DNA from: Mucilaginibacter sp.
GTDB taxonomy: Bacteria; Bacteroidota; Bacteroidia; Sphingobacteriales; Sphingobacteriaceae
DNA length: 64,000 nt
Direction of reading: 5' to 3'
NCBI RefSeq assembly: GCF_028288205.1
Contig: NZ_JAQBOD010000058.1
Location: forward strand, 82,422-146,421
Both the position numbers and the translations under genes were made by a program. Positions 53,641 to 63,013 of this stretch are shown here, piece after piece (position 1 is the stretch's first letter; each line of letters opens with the position of its first letter). The notes beneath the pieces are model-generated. The model had not been told where the DNA came from. It ran no database searches and saw nothing but the letters and a program-made list of their open reading frames with translations.

Positions 53641-54192
53641 ATGCAAAAAACAAACCTGTTATCCTATAATAACTTTCCTTATCATCCGGGTGGAAATGTG
53701 GTGAAAAGGGTTTTATGGCATTACGTAAGCGGTTTAGTATTTAAAACAAGTCTTTTTCCTTTTTATGGGATAAAGAATTTTTTATTACGATTATTCGGCG
53801 CTAAAATTGGCAAAGAGGTTGAGATTAAACCTTGCGTAAATATTAAATATCCATGGCTGCTTACTATCGGCGATGAAGTGTGGATTGGTGAAAACGCGTG
53901 GATAGATAATATTGTAATGGTAACCATAGGATCAAATGTATGCCTGTCACAAGGCGCAATTATACTCACCGGTAGCCATAACTACAAAAAAACATCGTTT
54001 AACCTGATAACCGGTAGTGTAATAATAGAAGATGGTGTTTGGATAGGTGCGTTGTCCGTTGTTAACCAAGGCATTAGAATAGCATCGCACTCGGTGCTTA
54101 CCAGTGGCTCTGTCGCTACAAAAAATTTGGAACCCTATTCAGTTTACCAGGGAAACCCGGCAGTTAAGATCCGCGACCGGGTAATTAGTTAG
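53641..54192 (+). CDS. WcaF-type hexapeptide-repeat O-acetyltransferase
   Basis: A 183-residue cytosolic acetyl-CoA-dependent transferase with a left-handed beta-helix. Hexapeptide turns are visible from about residue 60: IGKEVEIKPCVNI, IGDEVWIGENAWI, IGSNVCLSQGAIIL and IIEDGVWIGALSVV. SHNY (about 113-116) carries the catalytic histidine. NPAVKIRDR at the end is the usual cap. It is the last gene of the plus-strand run. The next gene (obg) is convergent, with only 49 bp between and no strong terminator visible. Confidence 0.9.
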   Translation: MQKTNLLSYNNFPYHPGGNVVKRVLWHYVSGLVFKTSLFPFYGIKNFLLRLFGAKIGKEVEIKPCVNIKYPWLLTIGDEVWIGENAWIDNIVMVTIGSNVCLSQGAIILTGSHNYKKTSFNLITGSVIIEDGVWIGALSVVNQGIRIASHSVLTSGSVATKNLEPYSVYQGNPAVKIRDRVIS

Positions 54193-54241
54193 CCGGTATG
54201 CGTACTGTTGCAATGCGCAACATACTGAAACACCTGCAACA

Positions 54242-55243
54242 CTATTGATTATTGATCTCTCTCCAAAGCAGATCTTTTAGCACATCAATATTTTTTTGAG
54301 CTACTGATGATATAAAAACAGAAGGTATATCCGCAGGTACCTGCTGCTGCATCTCTCTCACCAACTCATCATCCAACATATCAGATTTTGTAATTGCCAA
54401 TACACGGGGTTTGTGCATCAGTTCGGGGTTATATTCGTTTAATTCTTTCAGTAATATATCATACTCTTCCTGTATGGTACGGGTAGTATCAGCCGGCACC
54501 ATAAATAACAATACAGCGTTACGCTCAATATGCTTTAAAAAGCGTATACCTAAGCCTTTTCCCTTTGATGCCCCCTCAATAATTCCCGGGATATCAGCCA
54601 TAACAAACGACCGGTTATTACGGTAAGCTACTATACCTAAATTAGGTACCAGCGTTGTAAAAGCATAATCAGCGATCTCTGGTTTAGCTGCAGACACAAC
54701 CGATAATAAGGTTGATTTACCAGCATTAGGGAACCCTACCAAACCAACATCAGCAAGTATTTTTAACTCTAAAACGTTCCATACTTCCTGGCCATCTTCG
54801 CCGGGTTGTGCAAAACGCGGAGTTTGTCTGGTAGCGGTTTTAAAGTGCCAGTTGCCCAGCCCTCCCCTGCCACCGCTTGTTAATATCCGGGTTTCTCCGT
54901 CGCTGTTTATCTCAAATAATATCTCGCCGGTTTCGGCATCACGGGCAATTGTACCTAAAGGCACTTCCAATATCTCATCACGCCCGGTTTTACCTGTACT
55001 TAATGAGCTGCCGCCGGCATCACCGTCGCCGGCAATAACATGTTTTCTAAATTTAAGGTGTAATAAGGTCCATAACTGGGCATTGCCTTTTACTATAACA
55101 TGCCCGCCGCGGCCGCCATCGCCACCATCTGGCCCGCCGGTCGCTGTATGTTTATCACGATGTAAATGTGATGAGCCTGCTCCGCCATGGCCGGAACGAC
55201 AGCAAATTTTTACATAATCAACAAAATTTGAACCTTGAGACAT
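54242..55243 (-). CDS. obg: GTPase Obg/CgtA
   Basis: Essential ribosome-assembly GTPase acting on the 50S subunit. The glycine-rich Obg fold covers about 1-160 ([20 protein letters not shown]...[12 protein letters not shown]). The G domain has GFPNAGKST at 170-178 (G1), DIPGIIEGA at 217-225 (G3) and TKSD (G4). There is no long C-terminal OCT domain; length 333 is the short form common in Bacteroidota. It follows adk on the same strand after a repeat-containing gap. Confidence 0.96.
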   Translation of the reverse strand: MSQGSNFVDYVKICCRSGHGGAGSSHLHRDKHTATGGPDGGDGGRGGHVIVKGNAQLWTLLHLKFRKHVIAGDGDAGGSSLSTGKTGRDEILEVPLGTIARDAETGEILFEINSDGETRILTSGGRGGLGNWHFKTATRQTPRFAQPGEDGQEVWNVLELKILADVGLVGFPNAGKSTLLSVVSAAKPEIADYAFTTLVPNLGIVAYRNNRSFVMADIPGIIEGASKGKGLGIRFLKHIERNAVLLFMVPADTTRTIQEEYDILLKELNEYNPELMHKPRVLAITKSDMLDDELVREMQQQVPADIPSVFISSVAQKNIDVLKDLLWREINNQ

Positions 55244-55249
55244 TTGATT

Positions 55250-55370
55250 TTTTATTTCGGACTTCGAAATTATGATTTCGGATTTATTTTATAAGCTATT
55301 TGATATTTTCGGCGAGCAACAATTTATGTTACTTTAAATCCGAAATCGAACATCCGAAATTCGAAATCAG
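55250..55370. repeat. Inverted TTCGGATTT repeats between adk and obg
   Basis: GATTTCGGATTT (55274-55285) is exactly inverted as AAATCCGAAATC (55336-55347). Additional degenerate units (TTTCGGACTTCGAAAT, CCGAAATTCGAAATC) lie outside. The whole gap folds into a long imperfect stem. No T-run is placed to make it a clear terminator. Confidence 0.65.
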
Positions 55371-55373
55371 TTT

Positions 55374-55949
55374 TTATGCTTTAACAGCTATAACAGCATT
55401 GATCGAATCAAATATATCATGAATTGAGCCGATACCGTTTATACTGGTAAATTTATTTTGAGCCTTATAGTAGCCGGCTACAGGAGCGGTTTTATCATTA
55501 TATTCTTTTATCCGCTTACGAATTACTTCAGGATTGGCATCATCTGCACGGCCTGAACCTTTACCCCTTAATAATAAACGATGCTCTAATTCGTCATCAT
55601 TTACTTCAAGCGCTATCATAACTGTTATGGCAGAATTTTTACTTTTAAGCAAGCTATCTAATGCCTCGGCCTGTGCTACTGTACGCGGGAATCCATCAAA
55701 AATAAATCCTTTTGCATCCTTATTAGCATCAAGCTTATTGCTTATCATGCCTATCACCACTTCATCAGGAACCAGCATGCCTGCATCCATCAGCTTTTTA
55801 GCCTCTAACCCTAATGCTGTACCTTGTAAAATTTCATTGCGTAACAAATCGCCAGTTGATAAATGGATCAAGCCATATTTTTCAATTAGATTTTGTGATT
55901 GAGTACCTTTCCCAGCTCCCGGCGGGCCAAATAATACTAAGTTAAGCAT
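55374..55949 (-). CDS. adk: Adenylate kinase
   Basis: Balances ATP, ADP and AMP in the cytosol. The P-loop is GPPGAGKGT at 8-16. HLSTGDLLRNEI near 34-45 binds AMP, and FDGFPRTVAQAEAL near 84-97 is the family signature. LRGKGSGRADD near 126-136 opens a short LID without zinc cysteines. Length 191 is the short form. It lies downstream of tRNA-Arg, with that transcript's terminator between them. Confidence 0.97.
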   Translation of the reverse strand: MLNLVLFGPPGAGKGTQSQNLIEKYGLIHLSTGDLLRNEILQGTALGLEAKKLMDAGMLVPDEVVIGMISNKLDANKDAKGFIFDGFPRTVAQAEALDSLLKSKNSAITVMIALEVNDDELEHRLLLRGKGSGRADDANPEVIRKRIKEYNDKTAPVAGYYKAQNKFTSINGIGSIHDIFDSINAVIAVKA

Positions 55950-55963
55950 GCATTTTACAAATT

Positions 55964-55994
55964 AAAAGCCTTTCGGTACTACACAGAAAGGCTT
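55964..55994 (-). terminator. Intrinsic terminator after tRNA-Arg
   Basis: On the minus strand, AAGCCTTTC pairs with GAAAGGCTT around a TGTGTAGTACC loop, followed by TTAATTT. It lies between the 3' end of the tRNA and the adk start. Confidence 0.75.
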
Positions 55995-56005
55995 AACTTT
56001 TTATG

Positions 56006-56079
56006 TGCACTTGAAGGGAGTCGAACCCCTAACCTCCTGATCCGTAGTCAGGTGCTCTATCCAATTGAGCTACAAGTGC
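56006..56079 (-). tRNA. tRNA-Arg (anticodon ACG)
   Basis: A 74-nt cloverleaf on the minus strand. The acceptor arms are GCACTTG and CAAGTGC with discriminator A. The D-arm contains AGCTCAATTGGATAGAGC. The anticodon arm is CCTGA-CTACGGA-TCAGG, giving ACG at positions 34-36 (read as ICG after deamination). The T-arm is GGGGTTCGACTCCC. CCA is not encoded. It decodes CGU/CGC/CGA. Confidence 0.97.
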
Positions 56080-56130
56080 AGTATTCCATTTCCGCTATTT
56101 ACAAGCATAAGTGCTTTTTTTAACGGACTG

Positions 56131-56138
56131 CAAAAATA
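56131..56138 (-). promoter_or_regulatory. -7 promoter box for tRNA-Arg
   Basis: The minus strand reads TATTTTTG, matching TAnnTTTG, about 52 bp upstream of the tRNA 5' end. Confidence 0.45.
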
Positions 56139-56277
56139 GGATTTCTTTTTAAACTGCCGAAAATATTTGAAAATTACTTTACTTTCTTTGCAATTGCAGC
56201 AAAATCAGGTAATGAAAACAAATCGGCTAAAATAAAATTCTAATATTTTGACTCTGCATTCTGCATTCTTAAATTTT

Positions 56278-56493
56278 TTAACCGCAACAAGATGTCCCTT
56301 GCTGAATAGGCGGGCATTTCACTGATCCGTAGCTACAGAATACACAACAATCACCAGCAATTGGCTTTAAGCGTGTTTTACAGCTTTCGCATTCATAAAA
56401 ATACAGGCAGGCATCAACAGGCATTTCTTCTTCTTTTTGAAAACCGCAATCAGGACAGGTAATTACCGAATTAAGCATTATTTCTGTTGGCAT
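56278..56493 (-). CDS. GDCCVxC-domain small cysteine-rich protein
   Basis: A 71-residue cytosolic protein with 10 cysteines. CPDCG near 13-17 and CESCK near 35-39 form a zinc-ribbon-like pair. GDCCVFCSYGSVKCPP near 47-62 is the GDCCVxC signature, and it ends CCG. Some family members are reported as selenoproteins; here the signature positions are plain cysteine codons. The function is unknown, possibly metal binding or redox. It stands alone between the tRNA and a divergent gene. Confidence 0.82.
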   Translation of the reverse strand: MPTEIMLNSVITCPDCGFQKEEEMPVDACLYFYECESCKTRLKPIAGDCCVFCSYGSVKCPPIQQGTSCCG

Positions 56494-56677
56494 TGGATTA
56501 AAAGTAGCAGCTTTTTTAATGAATCAGTTAAAAACTAAATATAATGATTGTTCTTTCAATTTGATAATGTCAATGATTATATTTTGCTTTGCAATGCAAA
56601 GTACTTTTAATTTATGCTTATTTTTGATATACGATACTTTATACTTACCATGTTATATATCTATTAAAGCAGATACA

Positions 56678-57436
56678 ATGAAATATTTTGTAAACGAAGG
56701 TTCCATCGTACGAAAAATATGGAGCAAAGCAGATACGGCCTTATTTATTTTTGCAGGCGCCGCTGCAGAGTTTGCCCTAAATAAAGCGGTAGATTGGCTG
56801 TACTTTACCGGCCGCTTGCCTGCCGACCCGCTGGGCAGGTTATTTTCTACCGTAACGTATGCCCGGCAGATAATATTTGCTAATGAAGAAGCCGCCTTAG
56901 CATCAATTGATAAAATTACAGCTATACACAAAGGAGTTGAACAAAACCGCGGCGCACAAATTCCAGACTGGGCCTATCGTGATGTTTTATTTTTGCTGAT
57001 AGATTATTCCGTCCGTTCTTTCGAGCTGCTGGATAGGAAACTTACCGACGCTGAAAAGGCTGAAGTGTTTGATGTATTTTATAGAGTTGGTGAAAGAATG
57101 CAGTTGACAGGGCTGCCTGTTAATTTTTCTGGATGGCAACAAATGCGTGCAGAACACCTGCAGCAAAACCTGGCTTATAGTAAGTTTACTGCCGATCTGT
57201 ACCACCAGTATAAAAAGCATTTGGGGCAGTTACGGTATACGCTATTGCTTCAGGTGCAATTGTTGCTTGTTCCGACCCGCGTAAGTGGTTTACTCTCCTT
57301 AGGAAATACGCCATGGTTAACACCTGTATTAAATGTTTATAAATTCCTGCGGCGCCTAAAGGCAGAGAGCTTTTTAAGGAACGCGTTGCTGCCTACTAAG
57401 TATAAAATGCAGATACAGGAATTGGATAGGTCTTAA
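56678..57436 (+). CDS. MpaB-like oxygenase (DUF2236 family)
   Basis: About 252 residues from ATG 56678 (MKYFVNEGSIVRKIW). The longer reading from 56519 adds a cysteine-rich hydrophobic stretch that looks like untranslated DNA, so I prefer the internal start. The core FSTVTYARQIIFANEEAALA near 35-54 and DKITAIHKGVE match the DUF2236/MpaB oxygenase catalytic fold, where histidines bind heme b. DWAYRDVLFLLIDYSVRSFE near 84-103 follows. The substrate is unknown. Confidence 0.72.
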   Translation: MKYFVNEGSIVRKIWSKADTALFIFAGAAAEFALNKAVDWLYFTGRLPADPLGRLFSTVTYARQIIFANEEAALASIDKITAIHKGVEQNRGAQIPDWAYRDVLFLLIDYSVRSFELLDRKLTDAEKAEVFDVFYRVGERMQLTGLPVNFSGWQQMRAEHLQQNLAYSKFTADLYHQYKKHLGQLRYTLLLQVQLLLVPTRVSGLLSLGNTPWLTPVLNVYKFLRRLKAESFLRNALLPTKYKMQIQELDRS

Positions 57437-57485
57437 CAAACATTCCATGCCGGATAAGTGTTTATATGCCGATATTAGCACCCTA

Positions 57486-58472
57486 ATGAAAGCAGTAATA
57501 ATCACCCACCCCGGCGCGCCCGAAGTTTTGCAAATAGCCAAAAGGCCAATACCCGAATTTGCGGCTAACGAGGTGTTGGTAAAAGTTGCCGCGGCAGGTG
57601 TTAACCGGCCCGATGTTGCGCAGCGTAAAGGAAATTATCCTCCGCCTGCAAATACATCGCAAGATATACCGGGATTAGAAATAGCCGGAATTATAACCAA
57701 AATTGGCGCCGGTGTTACCCGCTGGAAAGTTGGCAATAAAGTTTGCGCACTTGTAGCCGGTGGCGGATATGCCGAATACTGCAACGTGCCCGAAGGGCAA
57801 TGCCTGCCAATTCCCGGTGATTTAACTTTTATAGAAGCCGCATCACTACCCGAAACATTTTTTACCGTATGGAGCAATGTGTTTGATCGCGGAAGGCTGA
57901 AACCCGGTGAAAGCTTGCTTATACATGGCGGATCAAGCGGTATTGGTGTGGCGGCTATACAAATGGCCAAAGCATTGGGCAGTATAGTGTATGTAACTGC
58001 CGGATCTGACGATAAATGCCGGTTTTGCGAAAAACTTGGCGCGACAAAAGCCATTAACTATAAAACTGAAGATTTTACAACTATTATAAAAGAACTGACC
58101 AACGGCAAAGGGGTTGATGTTATTTTAGATATGATAGGCGGCAATTATACACCACGCAACCTGCAGACCCTTGCCGAAGATGGCCGGCTGGTAATGATAA
58201 ACATGATGGAAGGAAAAGATACCATGATAGACCTTTCTGTTATTCTGCGTAAACGACTAACCTTAACCGGCTCTGCATTACGCTCCAGAGATATAGGTTT
58301 TAAAAGCGATATAGCAACTTCCCTCAAAAAAAATATCTGGCCACTAATAGCATCCGGGCAAATAAAACCTGTGGTGCATGCCATATTTCCGGCTGCGCGT
58401 GCTGCCGAAGCGCATACACTTATGGAAAGCAGCAAGCACATTGGCAAAATAGTTTTAAGTTTTGAAGCCTGA
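57486..58472 (+). CDS. NAD(P)H quinone oxidoreductase, zinc-independent MDR family (PIG3-like)
   Basis: About 328 residues from ATG 57486 (MKAVIITHPGAPEVLQI). The upstream in-frame start at 57447 would add 13 unconserved residues. The N-terminal GroES-like domain contains VAAAGVNRPDVAQRKGNYPP. The Rossmann domain has LLIHGGSSGIGVAAIQMAKA near 141-160 (NADP-binding). No zinc-binding cysteine cluster is present, as expected for quinone-reductase-like MDRs. GKIVLSFEA at the end is the usual C-terminus. It may be co-transcribed with the MpaB-like gene 49 bp upstream. Confidence 0.9.
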   Translation: MKAVIITHPGAPEVLQIAKRPIPEFAANEVLVKVAAAGVNRPDVAQRKGNYPPPANTSQDIPGLEIAGIITKIGAGVTRWKVGNKVCALVAGGGYAEYCNVPEGQCLPIPGDLTFIEAASLPETFFTVWSNVFDRGRLKPGESLLIHGGSSGIGVAAIQMAKALGSIVYVTAGSDDKCRFCEKLGATKAINYKTEDFTTIIKELTNGKGVDVILDMIGGNYTPRNLQTLAEDGRLVMINMMEGKDTMIDLSVILRKRLTLTGSALRSRDIGFKSDIATSLKKNIWPLIASGQIKPVVHAIFPAARAAEAHTLMESSKHIGKIVLSFEA

Positions 58473-58506
58473 TTGTTTTATTGCAACTTGTTAAATATTA
58501 ATACTT

Positions 58507-58538
58507 TATAATTTATAATGCTATTTTTATAAATTATA
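58507..58538. repeat. Perfect 12-bp A/T inverted repeat upstream of atpD
   Basis: TATAATTTATAA (58507-58518) and TTATAAATTATA (58527-58538) enclose an 8-nt loop. It begins 35 bp after the oxidoreductase stop and lacks GC, so termination would be weak. Confidence 0.6.
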
Positions 58539-58627
58539 CTACTATAAGTAATAGTTTGCAATCCTTTTATTAATTATAAGCCTAAAAAAATCTTACTTTA
58601 AGTATTTTAATATTGTGTTATAAATCC

Positions 58628-58635
58628 TAACTTTG
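58628..58635 (+). promoter_or_regulatory. -7 promoter box for atpD-atpC
   Basis: TAACTTTG matches TAnnTTTG; transcription would start near 58642, leaving a leader of about 65 nt before atpD. Confidence 0.55.
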
Positions 58636-58688
58636 CGCCCTGAAATAGCGCGAAAAGGTTTTAAACTATTTTATATAATATATTTTAA

Positions 58689-60212
<1,524 letters not shown>

Positions 60213-60350
60213 ATGTGCAGATGAGAGAATGTGCAGATATGCAAATGAATTTTTCAATTGATCATCATCTGCACATTTGCACATACGCACATTCACACAT
60301 TTAATTCATCTGCACATCTGCACATTTGCATATTTGCACATTTAATGACA
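60213..60350. repeat. TGCACAT repeat array between atpD and atpC
   Basis: The 139-bp spacer is built from short units of the type TGCACATTTGCACAT and TGCACATCTGCACATTTGCA. Inverted ATGTGCAGAT-type units lie at its left end (60213-60240). The left and right halves can pair into a long imperfect hairpin. I see no ORF in it. Confidence 0.75.
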
Positions 60351-60351
60351 A

Positions 60352-60600
60352 ATGAATTTAGAAATACTTACTCCCGATAAAAAAGTGTTCGAAGGCGAGG
60401 TTAGATCTGTAACCGTACCTGGCGCTATGGGATCATTCGAAATACTAAACAATCACGCTCCTATCATCTCAACTTTAGATGATGGTAAATTGATCGTTCG
60501 CACTGGCGCGAAAGAAGATGTATACCTTATTAAAGGTGGCTTAGTTGAGGTATTGAACAATAAAGTAATGGTTTTAGCCGAAGGTATTATTCATAGGTAA
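60352..60600 (+). CDS. atpC: ATP synthase F1 subunit epsilon (N-terminal beta-sandwich form)
   Basis: An 82-residue central-stalk subunit. MNLEILTPDKKVFEGEVRSV opens the beta-sandwich, and GAMGSFEILNNHAPIISTLD near 29-48 is the family core. It lacks the C-terminal helical hairpin that inhibits ATPase in other bacteria, which is the usual short form in Bacteroidota. It is separated from atpD by the repeat array and followed by a strong terminator. Confidence 0.95.
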   Translation: MNLEILTPDKKVFEGEVRSVTVPGAMGSFEILNNHAPIISTLDDGKLIVRTGAKEDVYLIKGGLVEVLNNKVMVLAEGIIHR

Positions 60601-60621
60601 AGAGGCATTAAAAACTTTTTT

Positions 60622-60662
60622 AAAAAGCCTCTCGATATTTTAATTATTGAGAGGCTTTTTTT
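60622..60662 (+). terminator. Intrinsic terminator of atpD-atpC
   Basis: AAAAAGCCTCTC (60622-60633) pairs with GAGAGGCTTTTT, which runs into seven T. It is strong and begins 21 bp after the atpC stop. Confidence 0.85.
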
Positions 60663-60737
60663 ATGTCATCAAAATTTAAGTTTTTTTGCCGCCCATGCCA
60701 TTTTACGCAGAATTTTACCTTTTTATACCAATTACTA

Positions 60738-60782
60738 TTTCGGTATACCGTATACCGAAAGTAACTTTGGTATACGGTATAC
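60738..60782. promoter_or_regulatory. GTATAC dyad around a TAACTTTG box
   Basis: TTTCGGTATACCGTATACCG plus AAA (60738-60760) is a 23-bp palindrome. Its core GTATACCGTATAC (60743-60755) is repeated in exact inverted form as GTATACGGTATAC (60770-60782). The two cores extend into an 18-bp stem with one bulged G and loop TAA. TAACTTTG (60762-60769), a perfect -7 box, lies at the apex. It could be an operator over a promoter for the transcript leading to ilvD, or an interspersed palindromic repeat. Confidence 0.5.
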
Positions 60783-60873
60783 AGTTGATAATTTTTGTAT
60801 ATGGCTTATTGCAGAATAAAATATGTAATTCCGAAATAAAACAAAATTATATACTTATTTCAAAAAAATCGCT

Positions 60874-60903
60874 TTTGCTATTGTGGCAACACAACTAAGT
60901 TTT
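60874..60903 (+). promoter_or_regulatory. Candidate promoter for the ilv leader ORF
   Basis: TTTG at 60874-60877 and TAAGTTTT at 60896-60903 (7 of 8 matches to TAnnTTTG) are 18 bp apart, near the usual 19-21. Transcription would start about 25 bp before the 48-codon ORF. Confidence 0.35.
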
Positions 60904-60933
60904 TAACTTACAGATATAGAATTTAACCCATTG

Positions 60934-61080
60934 ATGAACCAAATATCAACACAACAAACAAGCAATATTGGCACCTACTTTTTAGGAGTGGTCAACAGCT
61001 TGCTGCTCGGTATTCTGGGTATTCAAATTGTGCTGGTACTAATTCCGGTGCATACAGGGGATAAGCGTTTTAACCAATAA
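60934..61080 (+). CDS. 48-residue Leu/Ile/Val-rich ORF, candidate attenuation leader peptide
   Basis: ATG 60934 to TAA 61080, a polar N-terminus (MNQISTQQTSNIGTYF) and then residues 17-39, of which 16 of 23 are Leu, Ile or Val (for example QIVLVLIPV). Of the seven Leu codons only one is TTA, the common leucine codon of neighbouring genes; the others are TTG, CTG (3), CTC and CTA. An intrinsic terminator begins 17 nt after its stop and ilvD starts 42 nt after that. This is the layout of a branched-chain amino-acid attenuator. The same composition would also make a single membrane helix, so a small membrane protein is the alternative. It is too short to judge homology. Confidence 0.6.
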   Translation: MNQISTQQTSNIGTYFLGVVNSLLLGILGIQIVLVLIPVHTGDKRFNQ

Positions 61081-61097
61081 CAACTAAGATATAAACG

Positions 61098-61135
61098 AAG
61101 CGCCTTCCCCACCAAAATAGAGAAGGCGCTTTTTT
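61098..61135 (+). terminator. Intrinsic terminator between the leader ORF and ilvD (candidate attenuator)
   Basis: AAGCGCCTTC (61098-61107) and GAAGGCGCTT (61122-61131) form a perfect 10-bp GC-rich stem followed by TTTTTT. It lies upstream of ilvD, with no clear promoter between it and the start codon, so ilvD transcription probably depends on readthrough. Confidence 0.85.
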
Positions 61136-61177
61136 GTAAAGACTAAATTTTAAACACCAGCTACCTTATATAATAAT

Positions 61178-62884
61178 ATGAGTTCGACTACAAACACCAT
61201 ACAAGACACCGAATTGAACAAGTACAGCAAAGTACTAACGCAAGACCCTACCCAGCCTGCCGCGCAGGCCATGCTTTATGGCATTGGCTTAACCGACGAT
61301 GATATGAAAAAGGCGCAAATAGGTATTGCAAGCATGGGTTACGATGGTAACACCTGCAACATGCACCTTAATGATTTGGCTGCTATTGTTAAAGAAGGTG
61401 TTTGGAAAGAAGACCTGGTTGGCCTAATATTCCACACCATTGGCGTTAGTGATGGTATGAGCAACGGCACCGAAGGCATGCGCTACTCGTTAGTGAGCCG
61501 TGATGTTATTGCCGATTCTATCGAGGCAGTTTGTGGCGCTCAATATTACGATGGTTTAATTGCCTTGCCGGGATGTGATAAAAACATGCCGGGTACTATT
61601 ATGGCAATGGGAAGGTTAAATCGCCCATCAATTATGGTATATGGTGGTACAATAAAACCAGGTCATTATCAAGGCGAGGATCTGAACATTGTTTCCGCAT
61701 TCGAAGCTTTGGGTAAAAAAATAGCCGGACAGTTAAGCGATTTTGATTTTAAAGAGATCATTAAAAATGCCTGCCCAAGCGCTGGTGCCTGCGGTGGTAT
61801 ATATACAGCTAATACTATGGCCGCAGCTATTGAGGCTTTGGGTATGAGTTTGCCTTACTCCTCTTCTAATCCCGCCCTGAGCGATGAAAAGAAAGCGGAA
61901 TGCTTAGCGGCTGGCGCGGCAGTAAAAATATTGTTAGCTAAAGATATTAAACCAAGCGACATCATGACCCGCGCTGCATTCGAAAATGCGATAGTTACCA
62001 TTATGGTATTGGGCGGTTCAACTAACGCGGTATTGCACTTAATAGCTATGGCTAAGAGTGTTGATGTGAAGTTGACTCAGGATGATTTTCAATCGGTTAG
62101 TAACCGTATACCGGTATTGGCCGATATGAAGCCAAGCGGTAAATACATGATGGAAGACCTACATAAAGTAGGTGGTGTACCAGCTGTAATGAAATACTTG
62201 TTAAAACAAGGTTGGTTAGATGGCTCTTGCTTAACCGTTACCGGAAAAACCATTGCCGAAAATTTAGAATCGGTACCCGAATTGGATTTTGATACGCAAA
62301 AAGTTATATGGCCTGTTGAAGGCCCGGTAAAAGCTACCGGGCATTTACAGATATTATACGGAAACCTTGCCGAAGGTGGCAGCGTTGCCAAAATAAGCGG
62401 TAAAGAAGGTACACATTTTGAAGGTCCTGCCCGTGTTTTTGATGGCGAATTTGAATTGATAGCAGGTATACAAAGCGGTAAAGTTAAAGCCGGAGATGTT
62501 GTGGTAATTAAAAACGTAGGCCCTAAAGGTGCTCCGGGTATGCCCGAAATGTTAAAACCAACATCGGCCATATTTGGCGCGGGTTTAGGTAGCTCGGTAG
62601 CGTTAATTACCGATGGCCGTTTTAGTGGTGGTACACACGGCTTTGTGGTTGGCCACATTACACCAGAATGTTTTGATGGTGGCTTATTAGGCTTGGTTAA
62701 CGATGATGACAAGATCATTATTGATGCTACAACCAACAGTATTAACCTGATAGTAAGCGATGAAGAAATTGCGGCACGTAAAGCGGCATGGGTACAACCC
62801 AAACTCCGAGTCAGCAAAGGATTGTTATACAAATACGCAAAATCAGTAAGTACAGCGGCCGAAGGTTGCGTTACCGATGAATAG
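61178..62884 (+). CDS. ilvD: Dihydroxy-acid dehydratase
   Basis: Third common step of valine and isoleucine synthesis: dehydrates dihydroxy acids to 2-keto acids, with an Fe-S cluster and Mg2+. The three cluster cysteines are visible: Cys60 in [10 protein letters not shown], Cys133 in PGCDKNMPG and Cys205 in [32 protein letters not shown] near 485-502 is the second family signature. Length 568 is normal. The stop TAG is the first triplet of repeat R1 copy C. The gene is followed by ilvB. Confidence 0.97.
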   Translation: MSSTTNTIQDTELNKYSKVLTQDPTQPAAQAMLYGIGLTDDDMKKAQIGIASMGYDGNTCNMHLNDLAAIVKEGVWKEDLVGLIFHTIGVSDGMSNGTEGMRYSLVSRDVIADSIEAVCGAQYYDGLIALPGCDKNMPGTIMAMGRLNRPSIMVYGGTIKPGHYQGEDLNIVSAFEALGKKIAGQLSDFDFKEIIKNACPSAGACGGIYTANTMAAAIEALGMSLPYSSSNPALSDEKKAECLAAGAAVKILLAKDIKPSDIMTRAAFENAIVTIMVLGGSTNAVLHLIAMAKSVDVKLTQDDFQSVSNRIPVLADMKPSGKYMMEDLHKVGGVPAVMKYLLKQGWLDGSCLTVTGKTIAENLESVPELDFDTQKVIWPVEGPVKATGHLQILYGNLAEGGSVAKISGKEGTHFEGPARVFDGEFELIAGIQSGKVKAGDVVVIKNVGPKGAPGMPEMLKPTSAIFGAGLGSSVALITDGRFSGGTHGFVVGHITPECFDGGLLGLVNDDDKIIIDATTNSINLIVSDEEIAARKAAWVQPKLRVSKGLLYKYAKSVSTAAEGCVTDE

Positions 62885-63007
62885 CCCCCTAACCCTCTAA
62901 GGGGGGAACAAAAGGCAAGGCTTATATAAAGAGATTATTTTAACAGAAAAATTAAACGAAATACAAATCAAAAGTCTCCCCTTCCGGGGGAGATTTAGAG
63001 GGGGGCC
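62882..63007 (+). repeat. Palindromic repeat family R1, copy C (full form)
   Basis: The left hairpin CCCCCT...AGGGGG starts TAGCCCCCTAACCCTCTAAG. The right hairpin is TCTCCCCTTCCGGGGGAGA, and the end TTTAGAGGGGGCC is a near-inverse of the left end. It is about 126 bp with terminal inverted repeats, resembling a MITE or doublet REP. It lies between ilvD and ilvB and supplies the ilvD stop. Confidence 0.75.
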
Positions 63008-63013
63008 AATAAC

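Noticed and set aside
54206..54222. Hairpin TGTTGC-AATGC-GCAACA between the last polysaccharide gene and obg as a terminator
   Set aside because: Only 6 bp of stem and no T-run on either strand; not enough to call a terminator although the place would suit one.
56584..56598. Palindrome CTTTGC-AAT-GCAAAG upstream of the MpaB-like gene
   Set aside because: Six-base arms are expected by chance at this window size, and no promoter box is placed around it.
56519..56677. N-terminal extension of the MpaB-like oxygenase from ATG 56519
   Set aside because: The added 53 residues are cysteine-rich and unlike the family, while ATG 56678 starts at the expected place.
60686..60898. 70-codon plus-strand ORF between atpC and the ilv leader
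   Set aside because: It runs through the GTATAC dyad and promoter-like boxes, has skewed low-complexity composition, and shows no recognisable domain or start context.
62089..62832. 247-codon ORF antisense to ilvD
   Set aside because: It is the long open antisense frame commonly seen opposite conserved genes; the protein is rich in Pro/Ser/Thr without domains, and ilvD is certain on the other strand.
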